Source: Colius striatus | Taxonomy: Eukaryota; Chordata; Aves; Coliiformes; Coliidae | Length of the DNA: 64,000 nt | Direction: 5' to 3' | NCBI RefSeq assembly: GCF_028858725.1 | Contig: NC_084776.1 | Span: 1-64,000 of the forward strand | Part shown: positions 35,567 through 46,779 of the stretch, piece by piece | How the letters are laid out: every line of letters begins with the position of its first letter | Numbering within the stretch: position 1 is the stretch's first letter | Translations under genes and position numbers: made by a program | Notes under the pieces: model-generated | Told to the model about the DNA's origin: nothing | Databases searched by the model: none | Seen by the model: the letters and a program-made list of their open reading frames with translations, nothing else

Positions 35567-35810
35567 ACAATCCTGAAGCTGCTGGTGACGGGCTGGGCGC
35601 CCTCTCGCACGCGGGTGCTGATGCCCATCCTGAAGTACCCACTGTACTCGGCCACCATCGCCGAGCTGGGGGCCGTGCAGCTCGGCTACTACCTGGACGA
35701 CGAACGGTGCTGGGCACTGGCGCTGAGTGAGCTGCGGCGGGTGCTGGCCGAGGGCCACCGGCACTGCTGCCCACGGGTGCTGTGCATCATCAACCCTGGC
35801 AACCCCACCG
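35567..35810 (+). CDS. GPT: Alanine aminotransferase exon, copy 2 (duplicate)
   Basis: The same 244-nt exon as at 28946-29189, again with acceptor CCCTCAG and donor G/GTACCC. There are six nucleotide differences. Five change residues (Ser to Trp, Gln to Lys before YPLYSA, Gln to Arg, Ala to Val, Arg to His) and one is silent. Because 244 is not a multiple of three, a transcript including both copies would shift frame after the first. The copies can therefore only be alternatives, or one is dead. The Gln to Lys change is at a conserved family position, which suggests this copy is the less constrained one. The 3' flank for ~30 bp and the 5' flank for ~160 bp are nearly identical to those of copy 1. 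Confidence 0.85.
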
Positions 35811-35814
35811 GTAC

Positions 35815-38800
35815 CCTACGGCACCAAGGGCTGGGACGGGACCCCAGGGGTGGGATGGGACCCCAGGGGTGGGATGGGATGGGACCCCAGGGGTTGGGAT
35901 GGGTCCCCAGGGGTTGAGATGGGATGGGACCCCAGGGGTGGGATGGGACCCCAGGGGTGGGAAGGGATGGGACCCCAAGGGTGGGAAGGGATGGGACCCC
36001 AGGGGTGGGATGGGATGGGATGGGACCCCAGGGGTGGGATGGGATGGGATGGGACCCCAGGGGTGGGATGGGATGGGACTGGATGGGAGCCAAGGGTTGG
36101 GATGGGATGGGACCCCAGGGGTGGGATGGGATGGGATGAGATGGGACTCCAGGGGTGGGATGAGTCCCCAAGTGTGGGATGGGACCCCAGGGGTGAGATG
36201 GGACCCGAGGGGTGGGATGGGATGGGACCCCAGGGGTGGGATGGGACTGGATGGGTCCCCAGGGATGGGATGGGACCCCAGGGGTGGGATGGGATGGGAC
36301 TGGATGGGAACCCAGGGTTGAGATGGGATGGGACCCCAGGGGTCGGATGAGTCCCCAAGGGTCGGATGGGATGGGACCACAGGGGTGGGATGGGATGGGA
36401 CACCAGGGGTGTGATGGGATAGGATGGTACTGGATGGTACACCAGGGTTGGGATGGGATGGGACCCCAGGGTTGGGACCCCAGGGGTGGGATGGGACCCT
36501 GAGGTTGGGATGGGACCCCAGGGATGGGACTTCAGGGGTTGGATGGGACCCCAGGGTTGGGATGGGACTGGATGGGACGGGATGGGAAACCAGGGTTGGG
36601 ATGGGATGGGTCCCCAGGGGTGGGATGGGATGGGATGGGTTGGGATGGGACCCTAGGGGTGGGATGAGTTCCCAGGGGTGGGATGGGATGGGACCCCAGG
36701 GTTGGGATGGGACCTCAGGGGTTGGATGGGACTCCAGGGCTCGGATGGGATGGAACCACAGGGCTGGGATGGGATGGAACCACAGTGGAGGGATGAGTCC
36801 CCAGGGGTGGGATGGGACCCCAGGGGTGGGATGGGACTGGAAGGGACCCCAGGGTTGGGATGGGACCACAGGGGAGGGATGGGATGGGATGGGACCCCAG
36901 GGGTGGGATGAGTCCCTAGGGGTGGGATGCGAGGCGATGGGATGGGACCCCAGGGGTGGGATGGGACTGGATGGGACCCCAGGGTTGGGATGGGACCCCA
37001 TGGGTGGGATGAGATGGGATGTGATGATACCTCAGGGGTGGGACTGGATGGGACCCCAGAGGTGGGATGGGACTGGATGGGACTCCAGGGGTGTGATGGG
37101 ATGGAATGGGATGGGACCGCAGGGGTGGGATGAGTCCCCAGGGGTGGGATGGGACGTCAGGGGTGGGATGGGACCCCAGGGGTGGGATGGAATGGGATTG
37201 GATGGGACTGGATGGGACCCCATGGTTGGGATGGGACCCCAGGGTTGGGATGGGACCCCAGGGGTGGAAACCCAGAGGCGGGATGGGACCCTGAGGTTGG
37301 GATGGGACCCCAGAGATGGGACTCCAGTGTTGGGATGGGATGGGACCCCAGGGGTGGGATGGGACCCCAGGGGTGGGATGGGACCCCAGGGGTGGGATGG
37401 GATGGGACCCCAGGGGTGGGATGGGATGGGAACCCAGTGTTGGGATGGGATGGGACCCTAGGGGTGGGATGGGATGGGACCCCAGGGGTGGGATGAGTCC
37501 CCAGGGGTGGGATGGGATGGGACCCCAGGGGTGGGACGGGATGGGACCCCAGCGGTGGGATGGGATGGGACCCCAGCGGTGGGATGGGAGGGGACCCAAG
37601 GGGTGGGATGGATGGGATGGGATCCCACGGGTGGGATGGGACCTGAGGGATGGGATGGGACCCCAGGGGTGGGATGGGATGGGACCCTAGGGGTGGGATG
37701 GGATGGGACCCCAGGGTTGGGATGGGACCTCAGGGGTGGAACTTCAGGGGTGGGATAGGACTCCAGGGTTGGGATGGGACCCCAGGGGTGGAACTTCAGG
37801 GGTGGGATGGGACTCCAGGGTTGGGATTGGACCCCAGGGGTGGGATGGGACCCCAGGGCTGGGATGGGATGGGACCCAAGGGTTGGGATGGGACCCCAGG
37901 GGTGGGATGGGACCCCAGGGGTGGGATGGGATGGGACTGGATGGGACCCCAGGGTTGGGATGGGGCCCCAGGGGTGGGATGGGATGGGACCCCAGGGGTG
38001 GGATGGGACCCCAGGGGTGGGACCTCAGGAGTGGGATGGGATAGGACTGGGATGGGAATCCAGGGGTGGGATGAGACTGGGATGGGACCCCAGGGGTGGG
38101 ATGGGACCCCAGGGGTGGGATGGGATGGGATGGGATGGGACCCCAGGGGTGGGATGGCATGGGACTGGATGGGACCCCAGGGTTGGGATGTGATGGGACC
38201 CCAGGGGTGGGATGAGTCCCCAGGGCTGGGATGGGACCCCAGGGCTGGGATGGGACCCCAGGGCTGGGATGGGATGGGACACCACGGGTGGGATGGGATG
38301 GGATTGGATGGGACTGGATGGGACCCCAGGGTTGGGATGGGACCCCAGAGGTGGGATGAGTCCCCAGGGGTGGGATGGGACCCCAGGGGTGGGATGGGAC
38401 TGGAAGGGACCCCAGGGTTGGGATGGGACCACAGGGGAGGGATGGGATGGGATGGGATGGGATGGGACCCCAGAGGTGGGATGAGTCCCTAGGGGTGGGA
38501 TGCGAGGGGATGGGATGGGACCCCAGGGGTGGGATGGGACTGGATGGGACCCCAGGGTTGGGATGGGACCCCATGGGTGGGATGAAATGGGATGTGATGA
38601 TACCTCAGGGGTGGGACTGGATGGGACCCCAGGGGTGGGATGGGACTGGATGGGACTCCAGGGGTGGGATGGGATGGAATGGGATGGGACCGCAGGGGTG
38701 GGATGAGTCCCCAGGGGTGGGATGGGACGTCAGGGGTGGGATAGGACCCCAGGGGTGGGATGGAATGGGATTGGATGGGACTGGATGGGACCCCATGGTT

Positions 38801-41640
38801 GGGATGGGACCCCAGGGGTGGAACCCCAGAGGTGGGATGGGACCCTGAGGTTGGGATGGGACCCCAGAGATGGGACTCCAGTGTTGGGATGGGATGGAAC
38901 CCCAGGGGTGGGATGGGACGGAACCCCAGGGGTGGGATGGGACCCCAGGGGTGGGATGGGATGGGATGGGACCCCAGGGGTGGGATGGGATGGGATGGGA
39001 CCCCAGGGGTGGGATGGGATGGGACTGGCTGGGACCCAAGTGTTGGGATGGGATGGGACCCCAGGGGTGGGATGGGATGGGACCCTAGGGGTGGGATGGG
39101 ATGGGACCCCAGTGTTGGGATGGGATGGGACCCCAGGGGTGGGATGAGTCCCCAGGGGTGGGATGGGATGGGACCCCAGGGGTGGGACGGGATGGGACCC
39201 CAGCGGTGGGATGGGAGGGGATGGAATGGGACCCCAGGGGTGGGATGGGATGGGACCCAAGGGGTGGGATGGGATGGGACCCAAGGGGTGGGATGGGACC
39301 TCAGGGGTGGAACTTCAGGGGTGGGATGGGACTCCAGGGTTGGGATGGGACCTCAGGGGTGGAACTTCAGGGGTGGGATGGGACTCCAGGGTTGGGATGG
39401 GACCCCAGGGGTGGGATGGGACCCCAGGGGTGGGATGGGATGGGACCCCAGCGGTGGGATGGGAGGGGATGGAATGGGACCCCAGGGGTGGGATGGGATG
39501 GGACCCCAGGGGTGGGATGGGATGGGACTGGCTGGGACCCCAGGGGTGGGATGGGATGGGACCCTAGGGGTGGGATGGGATGGGACCCCAGGGTTGGGAT
39601 GGGACCTCAGGGGTGGAACTTCAGGCGTGGGATGGGACTCCAGGGTTGGGATGGGACCTCAGGGGTGGAACTTCAGGGATGGGATTGGACTCCAGGGTTG
39701 GGATGGGACCCCAGGGGTGGGATGGGACCCCAGGGGTGGGATGGGACCCCAGGGGTGGGATGGGATGGGACTGGATGGGACCCCAGGGTTGGGATGGGGC
39801 CCCAGGTGTGGGATGGGATGGGACCCCAGGGGTGGGACCTCAGGAGTGGGATGGGATAGGACTGGGATGGGACCCCAGGGGTGGGATGGCATGGGACTGG
39901 ATGGGACCCCAGGGTTGGGATGTGATGGGACCCCAGGGGTGGGATGAGTCCCCAGGGGTGGGATGGGACCCCAGGGGTGGGATGGGATGGGACACCACGG
40001 GTGGGATGGGATGGGATTGGATGGGACTGGATGGGACCCCAGGGTTGGGATGGGACCCCAGAGGTGGGATGAGTCCCCAGGGGTGGGATGGGACCCCAGG
40101 GGTGGGATGGGACCTCAGGAGTGGGATGGGATGGGACCCCAGGGGTGGGATGGGACCCCAGGGCTGGGATGGGATGGGACCCCAGGGCTGGGATGGGAGG
40201 GGATGGAATGGGACCCCAGGGCTGGGATGGGACCCCAGGGCTGGGATGGGATGGGACACCACGGGTGGGATGGGATGGGATTGGATGGGACTGGATGGGA
40301 CCCCAGGATTGGGATGGGACCCCAGAGGTGGGATGAGTCCCCAGGGGTGGGATGGGACCTCAGGGGTGGGATGGGACCTCAGGGGTGGGATGGGACCTCA
40401 GGGGTGGGATGGGATGGGACCCCAGGGGTGGGATGGGACCCCAGGGGTGGGATTGGATGGTAGTGGATGGGACCCAGGGTTGGAATGGGATGGGACCCCA
40501 GGGGTGGGATGGGTCTCTAGGGGTGGGATGGGATGGGACCCCAGTGTTGGGATGGGACTCCAGGGGTGAGATGGGATGGGACCCAGGGGTGAGATGGGAC
40601 CCCAGGGGTGGGATGAGTCTTCAGGGATGGGATGGGATGGGACCCCAGGGGTGGGATGGGACCCCATGGGTGGGACCTCAGGTGTGGGATGGGATAGGAC
40701 TGGGATGGGAATCCAGGGGTGGGATGAGACTGGGATGGGACCCCAGGGGTGGGATGCGACCCTGAGGTTGGGATGGGACCCCAGGGATAGGACTTCAGGG
40801 GTGGGATGGGTCTCCAGGGTTGGGATGGGATGGCACCCCAGGGGTGGGATGGGTCTCCAGGGGTGGGATGGGATGGCACCCCAGGGGTGGGATGGGTCTC
40901 CAGGGTTGGGATGGGACCCCAGGGGTGGGATGAGTCCACAGGGATGGGATGGGATGGGATTGGATGGGACTGGATGGGACCCCAGGGGTGGGATGGGACC
41001 CCAGGGGTGGGATGGGATGGATGGGATGAGATCCCAGGGGTGGGATGGGACATCAGGGATGGGATGGGACCCCAGGGGTGGGATGGGATGGGACTGGCTG
41101 GGACCCCAGGGTTGGGATGGGATGGGACCCCAGGGGTGGAATGGAATGGGATGGGACGGGACTGGATGGGACCCCAGGGTTGGGATGGGATGGGTCCCCA
41201 GGGGTGGGACCTCAGGGGTGGGATGGGATAGGACTGGGATGGGACTCCAGGGGTGGGATAAGACTGGGATGGGACCCCAGGGGTGGATGCGACCCCAGGG
41301 GTGGGACCACAGGGGTGGGATGGGACCCTCAGTATGGGATGGGACCCCAGGGGTGGGATGGGACCCCAGGGGTGGGATGGGACCCCAGGGGTGGGATCGG
41401 ATGGGACTGGGATGGGACCTCAGGGATGGGATGGGACTCCAGGGGTGGGATCTCAGGGATGGGATGGTATCCTGGGACTGGGATGGGACCCTGGGGATGG
41501 GATGGGACTGGGAAGGGATCAGACTCCAGGGATAGGACCCTGGGAATAAGATGGGACTCTGAAATTGGGATGGGACTCTGGGGTGGGATGGGACTGGGAA
41601 AGGACTGGACTCCAGGGATAGGACCCTGGGAGAGTGATGG
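35815..41640. repeat. G-rich array 2, GGGATGGGACCCCAGGGGTG minisatellite
   Basis: The same 20-bp family as array 1, with higher-order structure. The variant AGTCCCTAGGGGTGGGATGCGAGG occurs at about 36911 and 38484, 1,573 bp apart, within a longer matching segment. Another family of blocks with TGGAACTTCAGG recurs between 37730 and 39680. The array loses regularity after about 41400. Confidence 0.96.
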
Positions 41641-42011
41641 GACATCAGGGTTGGTCTGGGACCCCAGGGCTGATCTGGAGACCCCTGATCTGAGCCCCCA
41701 AATTTGGAGCTGAGACCTTGAGTTTGAAGCTGGGATCCCTGGGCTGAGACTCCTCCTGAACCAGGACCCCAAAACTGTTTTTGTGGCACCATCACTGCTC
41801 TGGGACCTCAGGGCTGGGACCCCTGGACTGGGACCTTAAGTTTGAAGTTTGAGACCCCACGACTGGGACATAGGGCTGGACTGGGAGCCCCCAATACCCT
41901 TCTGGTACCAGGGCTGTGAGCTCCCAATGCCCTCCCAGTCCCATTCTGAGACCCCCAGTGCTTTACTGGTCCTACTAGGACCTCCAAAACATACCCAAGA
42001 ACTGGGTTGAG
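41641..42011. other. Decayed G-rich repeat, no gene
   Basis: Irregular sequence with GGGACCCC and TTTGAAGCTGGGA words, probably worn-down minisatellite in the GPT intron. No exon is seen. Confidence 0.6.
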
Positions 42012-42395
42012 ACCCTCCAAAAGCCATAGGAAGTGGGACTGAGTCCCCTCAAATCCATTAGGAGTGGGGTGAAGGCCCCAAAACCCATCAGGAGCAGGGG
42101 CTAAGCCCCCCCAAACCCATCAGGAGTGGGGATGACTCTCCTCCCAAATCTATAGGGAGGCAGGTTGGGTCCCCCAAACCTATCAGGAGAGGGGGTCTAA
42201 GCCCCCCCATACCCATGGGAAACTAGACTGAGTCCCCTAAAACCCATCAGGAGTGGGGCTGAGCCCATACCCCAAACCCATAGGGAGCAAGACTGGGCCC
42301 CCAAACCTATCAGGAAAAGGGATTGAGCCCCCCAAAACCCATCAGGAGCAGGACTGGGCCCCCCAAACCCATGGTGGGAGTGGGACTGGACCCCC
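42012..42395. repeat. ~40-bp minisatellite before GPT exons
   Basis: About ten degenerate copies of CCCAAACCCATCAGGAG(T/C)GGG(G/A)CTGAGCCCC. It sits just upstream of the acceptor of the next GPT exon. Confidence 0.85.
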
Positions 42396-42437
42396 CCACT
42401 TCGCTATGCCAACCTCCCCCCTTCTCCCCCCTCCCAG

Positions 42438-42517
42438 GGCAGGTCCAGAGCCGTCAGTGCATTGAGGCCGTCATCAAATTCGCCTTCGAGGAGAGGCTCT
42501 TCCTCATGGCTGACGCG
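42438..42517 (+). CDS. GPT: Alanine aminotransferase exon (downstream 1)
   Basis: An 80-nt exon with acceptor CCCTCCCAG and donor GTGAGT. It completes the Gly of NPTG and encodes QVQSRQCIEAVIKFAFEE and then RLFLMADA, joining in frame to the next exon. The Asp of the MAD segment matches the PLP-ring aspartate of the family. In other vertebrate ALT proteins the sequence is ADEVYQDN. Here the Glu is Ala (GCG), a change next to the active site. The rest matches ALT1 closely, which supports GPT over GPT2. Confidence 0.9.
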
Positions 42518-42600
42518 GTGAGTGGGACCCTCAGACTCGGGGGGTATGTGAGGTGGACCCCAACATCTAGGTAACCCCACCAGTTTCCCCCCTCCTCCAG

Positions 42601-42737
42601 GTGTACCAGGACAACGTGTATGCTGAGGGTTCGGCCTTCCACTCCTTCAGGAAGGTGCTGACAGAGATGGGGCCGCCCTACCTGGACTCGGTGGAACTCG
42701 CCTCCTTCCACTCCATCTCCAAAGGCTTCACGGGCGA
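42601..42737 (+). CDS. GPT: Alanine aminotransferase exon (downstream 2), active-site lysine
   Basis: A 137-nt exon with acceptor CCTCCTCCAG and donor GA/GTGAGT, separated from the previous exon by an 83-nt intron. It encodes [16 protein letters not shown], then EMGPPY, and ends [13 protein letters not shown]. The Lys in SISKG is the residue that forms the Schiff base with pyridoxal phosphate. The family reads STSKGYMGECG, so there are substitutions around an intact Lys. The next exon should start with the Cys-Gly of GECG, but the sequence to the right holds a minisatellite and then an antisense gene. The last ~200 residues of ALT are therefore not visible. Confidence 0.9.
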
Positions 42738-42867
42738 GTGAGTGACCTCCCACGGCCACCCCCACCCCGAGGTGGCCACCACAGGTCCTGGGGAGCCACA
42801 GAGTGGGGATGAGGATGGTGGAACCCCATGGGCCTCAAGGGTGGTGATGGAAAGAGGCTGGAGGTCC

Positions 42868-43125
42868 CGTGGGGTTGGGATGGTGATGCCGTGGTCCTCT
42901 GGAGCCTATGGGATGGGGATGGTGATGCCATGGTCCTCTGGAGCCTGTGGGGTGGGGATGGTGATGCCATGGTCCTGTGGAGCCCACGGGGTGCGGATGG
43001 TGATGCCATGGTTCTGTGGAGCCCACAGGGTGGGGATGGTGATGCCATGGTCCTGTGGAGCCCACGGGGTGCGGATGGTGATGCCATGGTCCTCTGGAGC
43101 CTATGGGATGGGGATGGTGATGCAC
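42868..43125. repeat. 39-bp minisatellite
   Basis: Six to seven copies of GGATGGTGATGCCATGGTCC followed by TGTGGAGCCCACGGGGTGC. The unit length is a multiple of three, so all frames stay open, but this is not a gene. It ends where the antisense 3' UTR begins. Confidence 0.93.
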
Positions 43126-43145
43126 AAAGAGCCCCCGTGGGGATG

Positions 43146-43151
43146 TTTATT
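43146..43151 (-). terminator. Poly(A) signal of the lectin-like gene
   Basis: TTTATT on + is AATAAA on the minus strand, about 100 nt downstream of the stop codon at 43251. Cleavage would fall near 43125-43130, at the edge of the 39-bp minisatellite. Confidence 0.6.
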
Positions 43152-43250
43152 AGGGTGGTTCTGACGACAGGGAGCCTCCAGGGGCATCTGATGTCAGAGG
43201 GTCCTGGTGCCAGGGGGGAAACTCCTCACCTTGTCCCCCTTAAAAGCCCC

Positions 43251-43404
43251 TCATGGCTCGGGGTGGACAGTGTAGACCTCGACCTCACAGAGAGTGAACT
43301 GCTCCTCCCGGACCAGGATGGTGACGGTGACGTAGCGGCCGCGGAGGCCGTGGCAGCAGATGGTGCTGAGCGACCCAGGACTGGCATCTGTGATGATGCC
43401 ACAG
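43251..43404 (-). CDS. Last exon of an F-type lectin (fucolectin)-like gene
   Basis: On the minus strand a 154-nt exon follows acceptor CTCCCTGCAG and ends at TGA (43251-43253). The peptide starts CGIITDASPGSLSTICC, continues GLRGRYVTVTILV and ends LCEVEVYTVHPEP. The pair 'GRYVTV.I' and 'LCEVEVY' is the hallmark of the C-terminal beta-strands of the FTP (fucolectin/tachylectin-4/pentraxin) domain. The fucose-binding His and Arg of the family would be in an upstream exon that I cannot see, so sugar binding cannot be judged. Upstream (higher coordinates) is CR1 and a 3-kb array. The gene runs opposite to GPT in the interval where RECQL4 lies in mammals. Confidence 0.65.
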
Positions 43405-43417
43405 CTGCAGGGAGCAA

Positions 43418-43742
43418 ACCACAGAATCATTTGGGTTAGAAAAGCCCTTTGAGCTGCTGGAGCCCAGCCCTGAGCCCTCACCCTGCCACGGCTACCACTG
43501 ACCCACAGCCCTCAGCACCTCAGCTCCAGGGCTTCGGGGTCCCTCCAGGGCTGGGCACTCCCCCAGCTCCCGGGCAGCCTGGCACAGGGGCTGACACCCC
43601 TCTCAGGGAAACAGGTCTGCCTCAGCTCCAGCCTCAACCTCCCCTGGGGCACCCTGAACCCCTTTCCTCTTGGCCCGTCACTCACTAGCTGGGAGCAGAG
43701 ACCGACCTCCAGCTCACTGCAGCTTCCTGGTAGAGATTTCAC
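43418..43742 (-). mobile_element. CR1 LINE fragment
   Basis: The + strand shows the typical reversed CR1 order: CACAGAATCATTTGGGTTAG, then CCCTTTGAGCTGCTGGAG, CCAGGGCTGGGCACTCCC, GGGCAGCCTGGCACAGGGGC, CCTCAACCTCCCCTGGGGCA and TTTCCTCTTGGCCCGTCAC. About 320 bp, truncated, minus orientation. It is closely related to the copy at 50008. Confidence 0.85.
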
Positions 43743-46690
43743 CACCAAAACCCCAATATTCTATCTTTTTGTCCAAACACCACCACAAAAACACTACTTT
43801 TTTTTCCCTCAAATCACCTCCCCAATTTTCCCCTCAGAACTCCACCAAAATCCCACTTTTTCCCCCTTAAAACTCCACCAAACCCCAACATTTCCCTTCA
43901 AAACTCACAAAAAGCTCACTTTTCCCCTCAAAACTACACCAAAGCCCAACTTTTTTGTCAGAACCCCACCAAAGCACCACTTTTCCCCTCAACACTCCAC
44001 AAAAACCCATCTTCCCCTCAGAACCCCATCAAAAACCCACTTTTGCCCTCAAATATCCACCAACCCCCCACTTTTTCACTCCAAACTCCACTAAAACCAC
44101 ACTTGTCATCTGAAAACACCAACAAAACTCCACTTTTCCCCTCAAAGCTCCCCCAAAATCCCACTGGTGCCTCAGAACCCCACCAATCTGCATCTTTTCC
44201 AACTCAGCAGAACTCCAACGCCCCTCTTTTCTCCTTAAAACTCTACAAAAAACCCTTTTTCTCCTCAGAATCCCACAAAAAACCCACTTTTGCCCTCAAA
44301 AATCCACCAAATCTCCACTTTTTCACTCCAAGGTCCACTAAAACCACACTTTTCCCCTCAACACTCCACCAAAACTCCACTTTTCATCTGAAAACTCCAC
44401 CAAAACTGCATTTTTCATCTTAAAACCCCACCAAAACCCCACTTTTCCCCTTAAAACTCCACAAAAACTCATTTTCCTTTCAGTGGACCACCAAACCCTC
44501 TCTTTTTTCCCTCAGAACCACAAGACACCCCGCTTTTGCCCCAAATATCCACCAAACCCACACTTTACCACTCCAAAGTCCACAAAATCCCACATTTGCC
44601 CTTAAAAATACACCAAACCCACACTTTTAATCTAAAAACCCCACCAAAACTCCACTTTTCCCCTCAAAGCTCCTCCAAAATCCCACTTGTTCCTCTTAAG
44701 TCCACCAAATCCCCACTTTTCTTCTCAAACCTCCGCTTTTCCACTTAAAACTCCACAAAAAAAATCCATTTTCCCCCTCAGAATCCCATCAAAAATCCAC
44801 TTTCGCCCTCAAAAACCCATTGAACCTCCAATTTTCACTCCAAGCTCCACCAAAACCCCACTTTTTCCCTCAACACTCCACCAAAACTTCACTTTCCCCC
44901 TCAAAGCTCCTCCTAATTCCCACTTGTTCCTCAGAAGTCCACAAATCCCCCACTTGTGCCCTCAAAACTCTGCCAAAACCCAGTTTTCCTCTCAAGACTA
45001 CACCACAATCCCACTTTCTCCCCACAACACCATCAAAACCCAATTCTTTCCTCTCAGAATCTCACCAAAACCCCACTTTTGCCCTCAACACTCCACCAGA
45101 ACCTTACTTTTCCCCTTAAAACCCCAGAAAAACTCATTTTCACCTCAGATCCACACCAAAACCCTACTTTTACTCTCAAAAATTCATCAAATCCCCACTT
45201 TTTCACTCCAAACTCCACTAAAACCCCTGTTCTTCTCAACACTCCACAAAACCCCCACTTTTTCACTCCAAACTCCAGTAAAACCCACTGTTCTTCTCAA
45301 CACTCCACAAAAAAACCCACTTTTCATCTGAAAACTCCACCAAAACTCCACTTTTCCCCTCAGAACCCCATCAAAAACCCACTTTCGCCCTCAAAACCCC
45401 ACTGAACCTCCACCTTTCCACTCCAGACTCCACCAAACCCCCACTTTTCCCCTCAGAACCCCACCAATCTCCACTGTTCCCCCTCACCAGACAACCAATC
45501 CCACTCTTTTCTTCTTAAAACTCCACCAAAACCCATTTTTCCCCTCAGAACCACACCAAAAGCCTTTACCCTCAAAAATTCACCAAATCGCCACTTTTTC
45601 ACTCCAAACTCCACTAAAACCCCTTTTCCCCTCAACACTCCACCAAAACCCCACTTTTCCCCTCAGAACCCCATCAAAAACCCACTTTCGCTCTGAAAAC
45701 CCACTGAACCTCCACCTTTCCACTCCAGACTCCACCAAACCCCCACTTTTCCCCTCAGAACCCCACAAATCTCCACTTTTCCCCCTCACCAGACAACCAA
45801 CCCCACTCTTTTCTCCTTAAAGCTCTACAAAAACCTTTATTCCCCTCAGAACCCCACAAAAAAACACTTTTCCCCTCAACACTCCACCAAACCCCCACTT
45901 TTCCCCTCAGAACCCCACCAATCTCCACCTTTCCCCCTCAGCAGACAACCAACCCCACTCTTTTCTCCTTAAAGCTCTACAAAAACCTTTATTCCCCTCA
46001 GAACCCCACAAAATCCCCACTTTTCCCCTCAACACTCCACCAAACCCCCACTTTTCCCCTCCAAGCTCCTCAAATTCCCACTTGTTCCTCAGAAATTCAC
46101 AAAACCCCTCACTTTTCCTCTCAAAACTCCACTTTTCCCCTCAGAACCCCATTAAAAACCTACTTTGCCCTCAAAAACCCACTGAATCTCCACCTTTCCA
46201 CTCCAGACTCCACCAAATCCCCACTTTTCCCCTCAGAACCCCACCAATCTCCACTGTTCCCCCTCAGCAGACCACCAACCCCACTCTTTTCTCCTTAAAG
46301 CTCTACAAAAACCTTTATTCCCCTCAGAACCACACCAAAAAAACACTTTTCCCCTCAACACTCCACCAAACCCCCACTTTCCCCCTCAAAACTGCACCAA
46401 ACCCCCACTTTTCCCCTCAAAACTCCAGTAAAACCCCCTGTTCTTCTCAACACTCCACCAAAACCCCACTTTTCCCCTCCAAGCTCCTCCAAATTCCCAC
46501 TTGTTCCTCAGAAATTCACAAACCCCCCACTTTTCCTCTCAAAACTCCACTTTTCCCCTCAGAACCCCATCAAAACCCCACTTTCGCCCTCAAAACCCCA
46601 CCGAACCTCCACTTTTCCACTGCAGACTCCGCCAAGCCCGCGCTTTTCCCCTCAGAACCCCGCCAGTCTCCAGTTCCCCCTCAGCAGACC
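43743..46690. repeat. CCCACTTTTCCCCTCAAAACTCC array
   Basis: About 3 kb of a degenerate unit of 30-45 bp with the words CCCCACTTTT, CCCCTCAGAACCCCACCA and CTCAAAACTCCACCAAAA. The + strand is almost free of G. Proline/serine/histidine-rich frames on + and Gly/Val/Phe-rich frames on - are artefacts. It ends in a C run of about 17 at 46708. Confidence 0.95.
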
Positions 46691-46779
46691 GCGCCCCCAC
46701 TATTCCCCCCCCCCCCCCCCCAACCTGCAGAGACGCCAGTGCAGGGCTGCCAACGCGCTGAGCCTCAGATCGAACTTCC

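Noticed and set aside
29383-41535. Many frames reading MGWDPRGG or [10 protein letters not shown]
   Set aside because: Both strands and several frames of the 20-bp GGGATGGGACCCCAGGGGTG array are open. This is repeat translation, not a collagen- or silk-like gene.
42828-43439. 203-codon + frame across the 39-bp minisatellite and lectin-like exon
   Set aside because: It is the antisense shadow of the minus-strand lectin-like exon joined to repeat translation.
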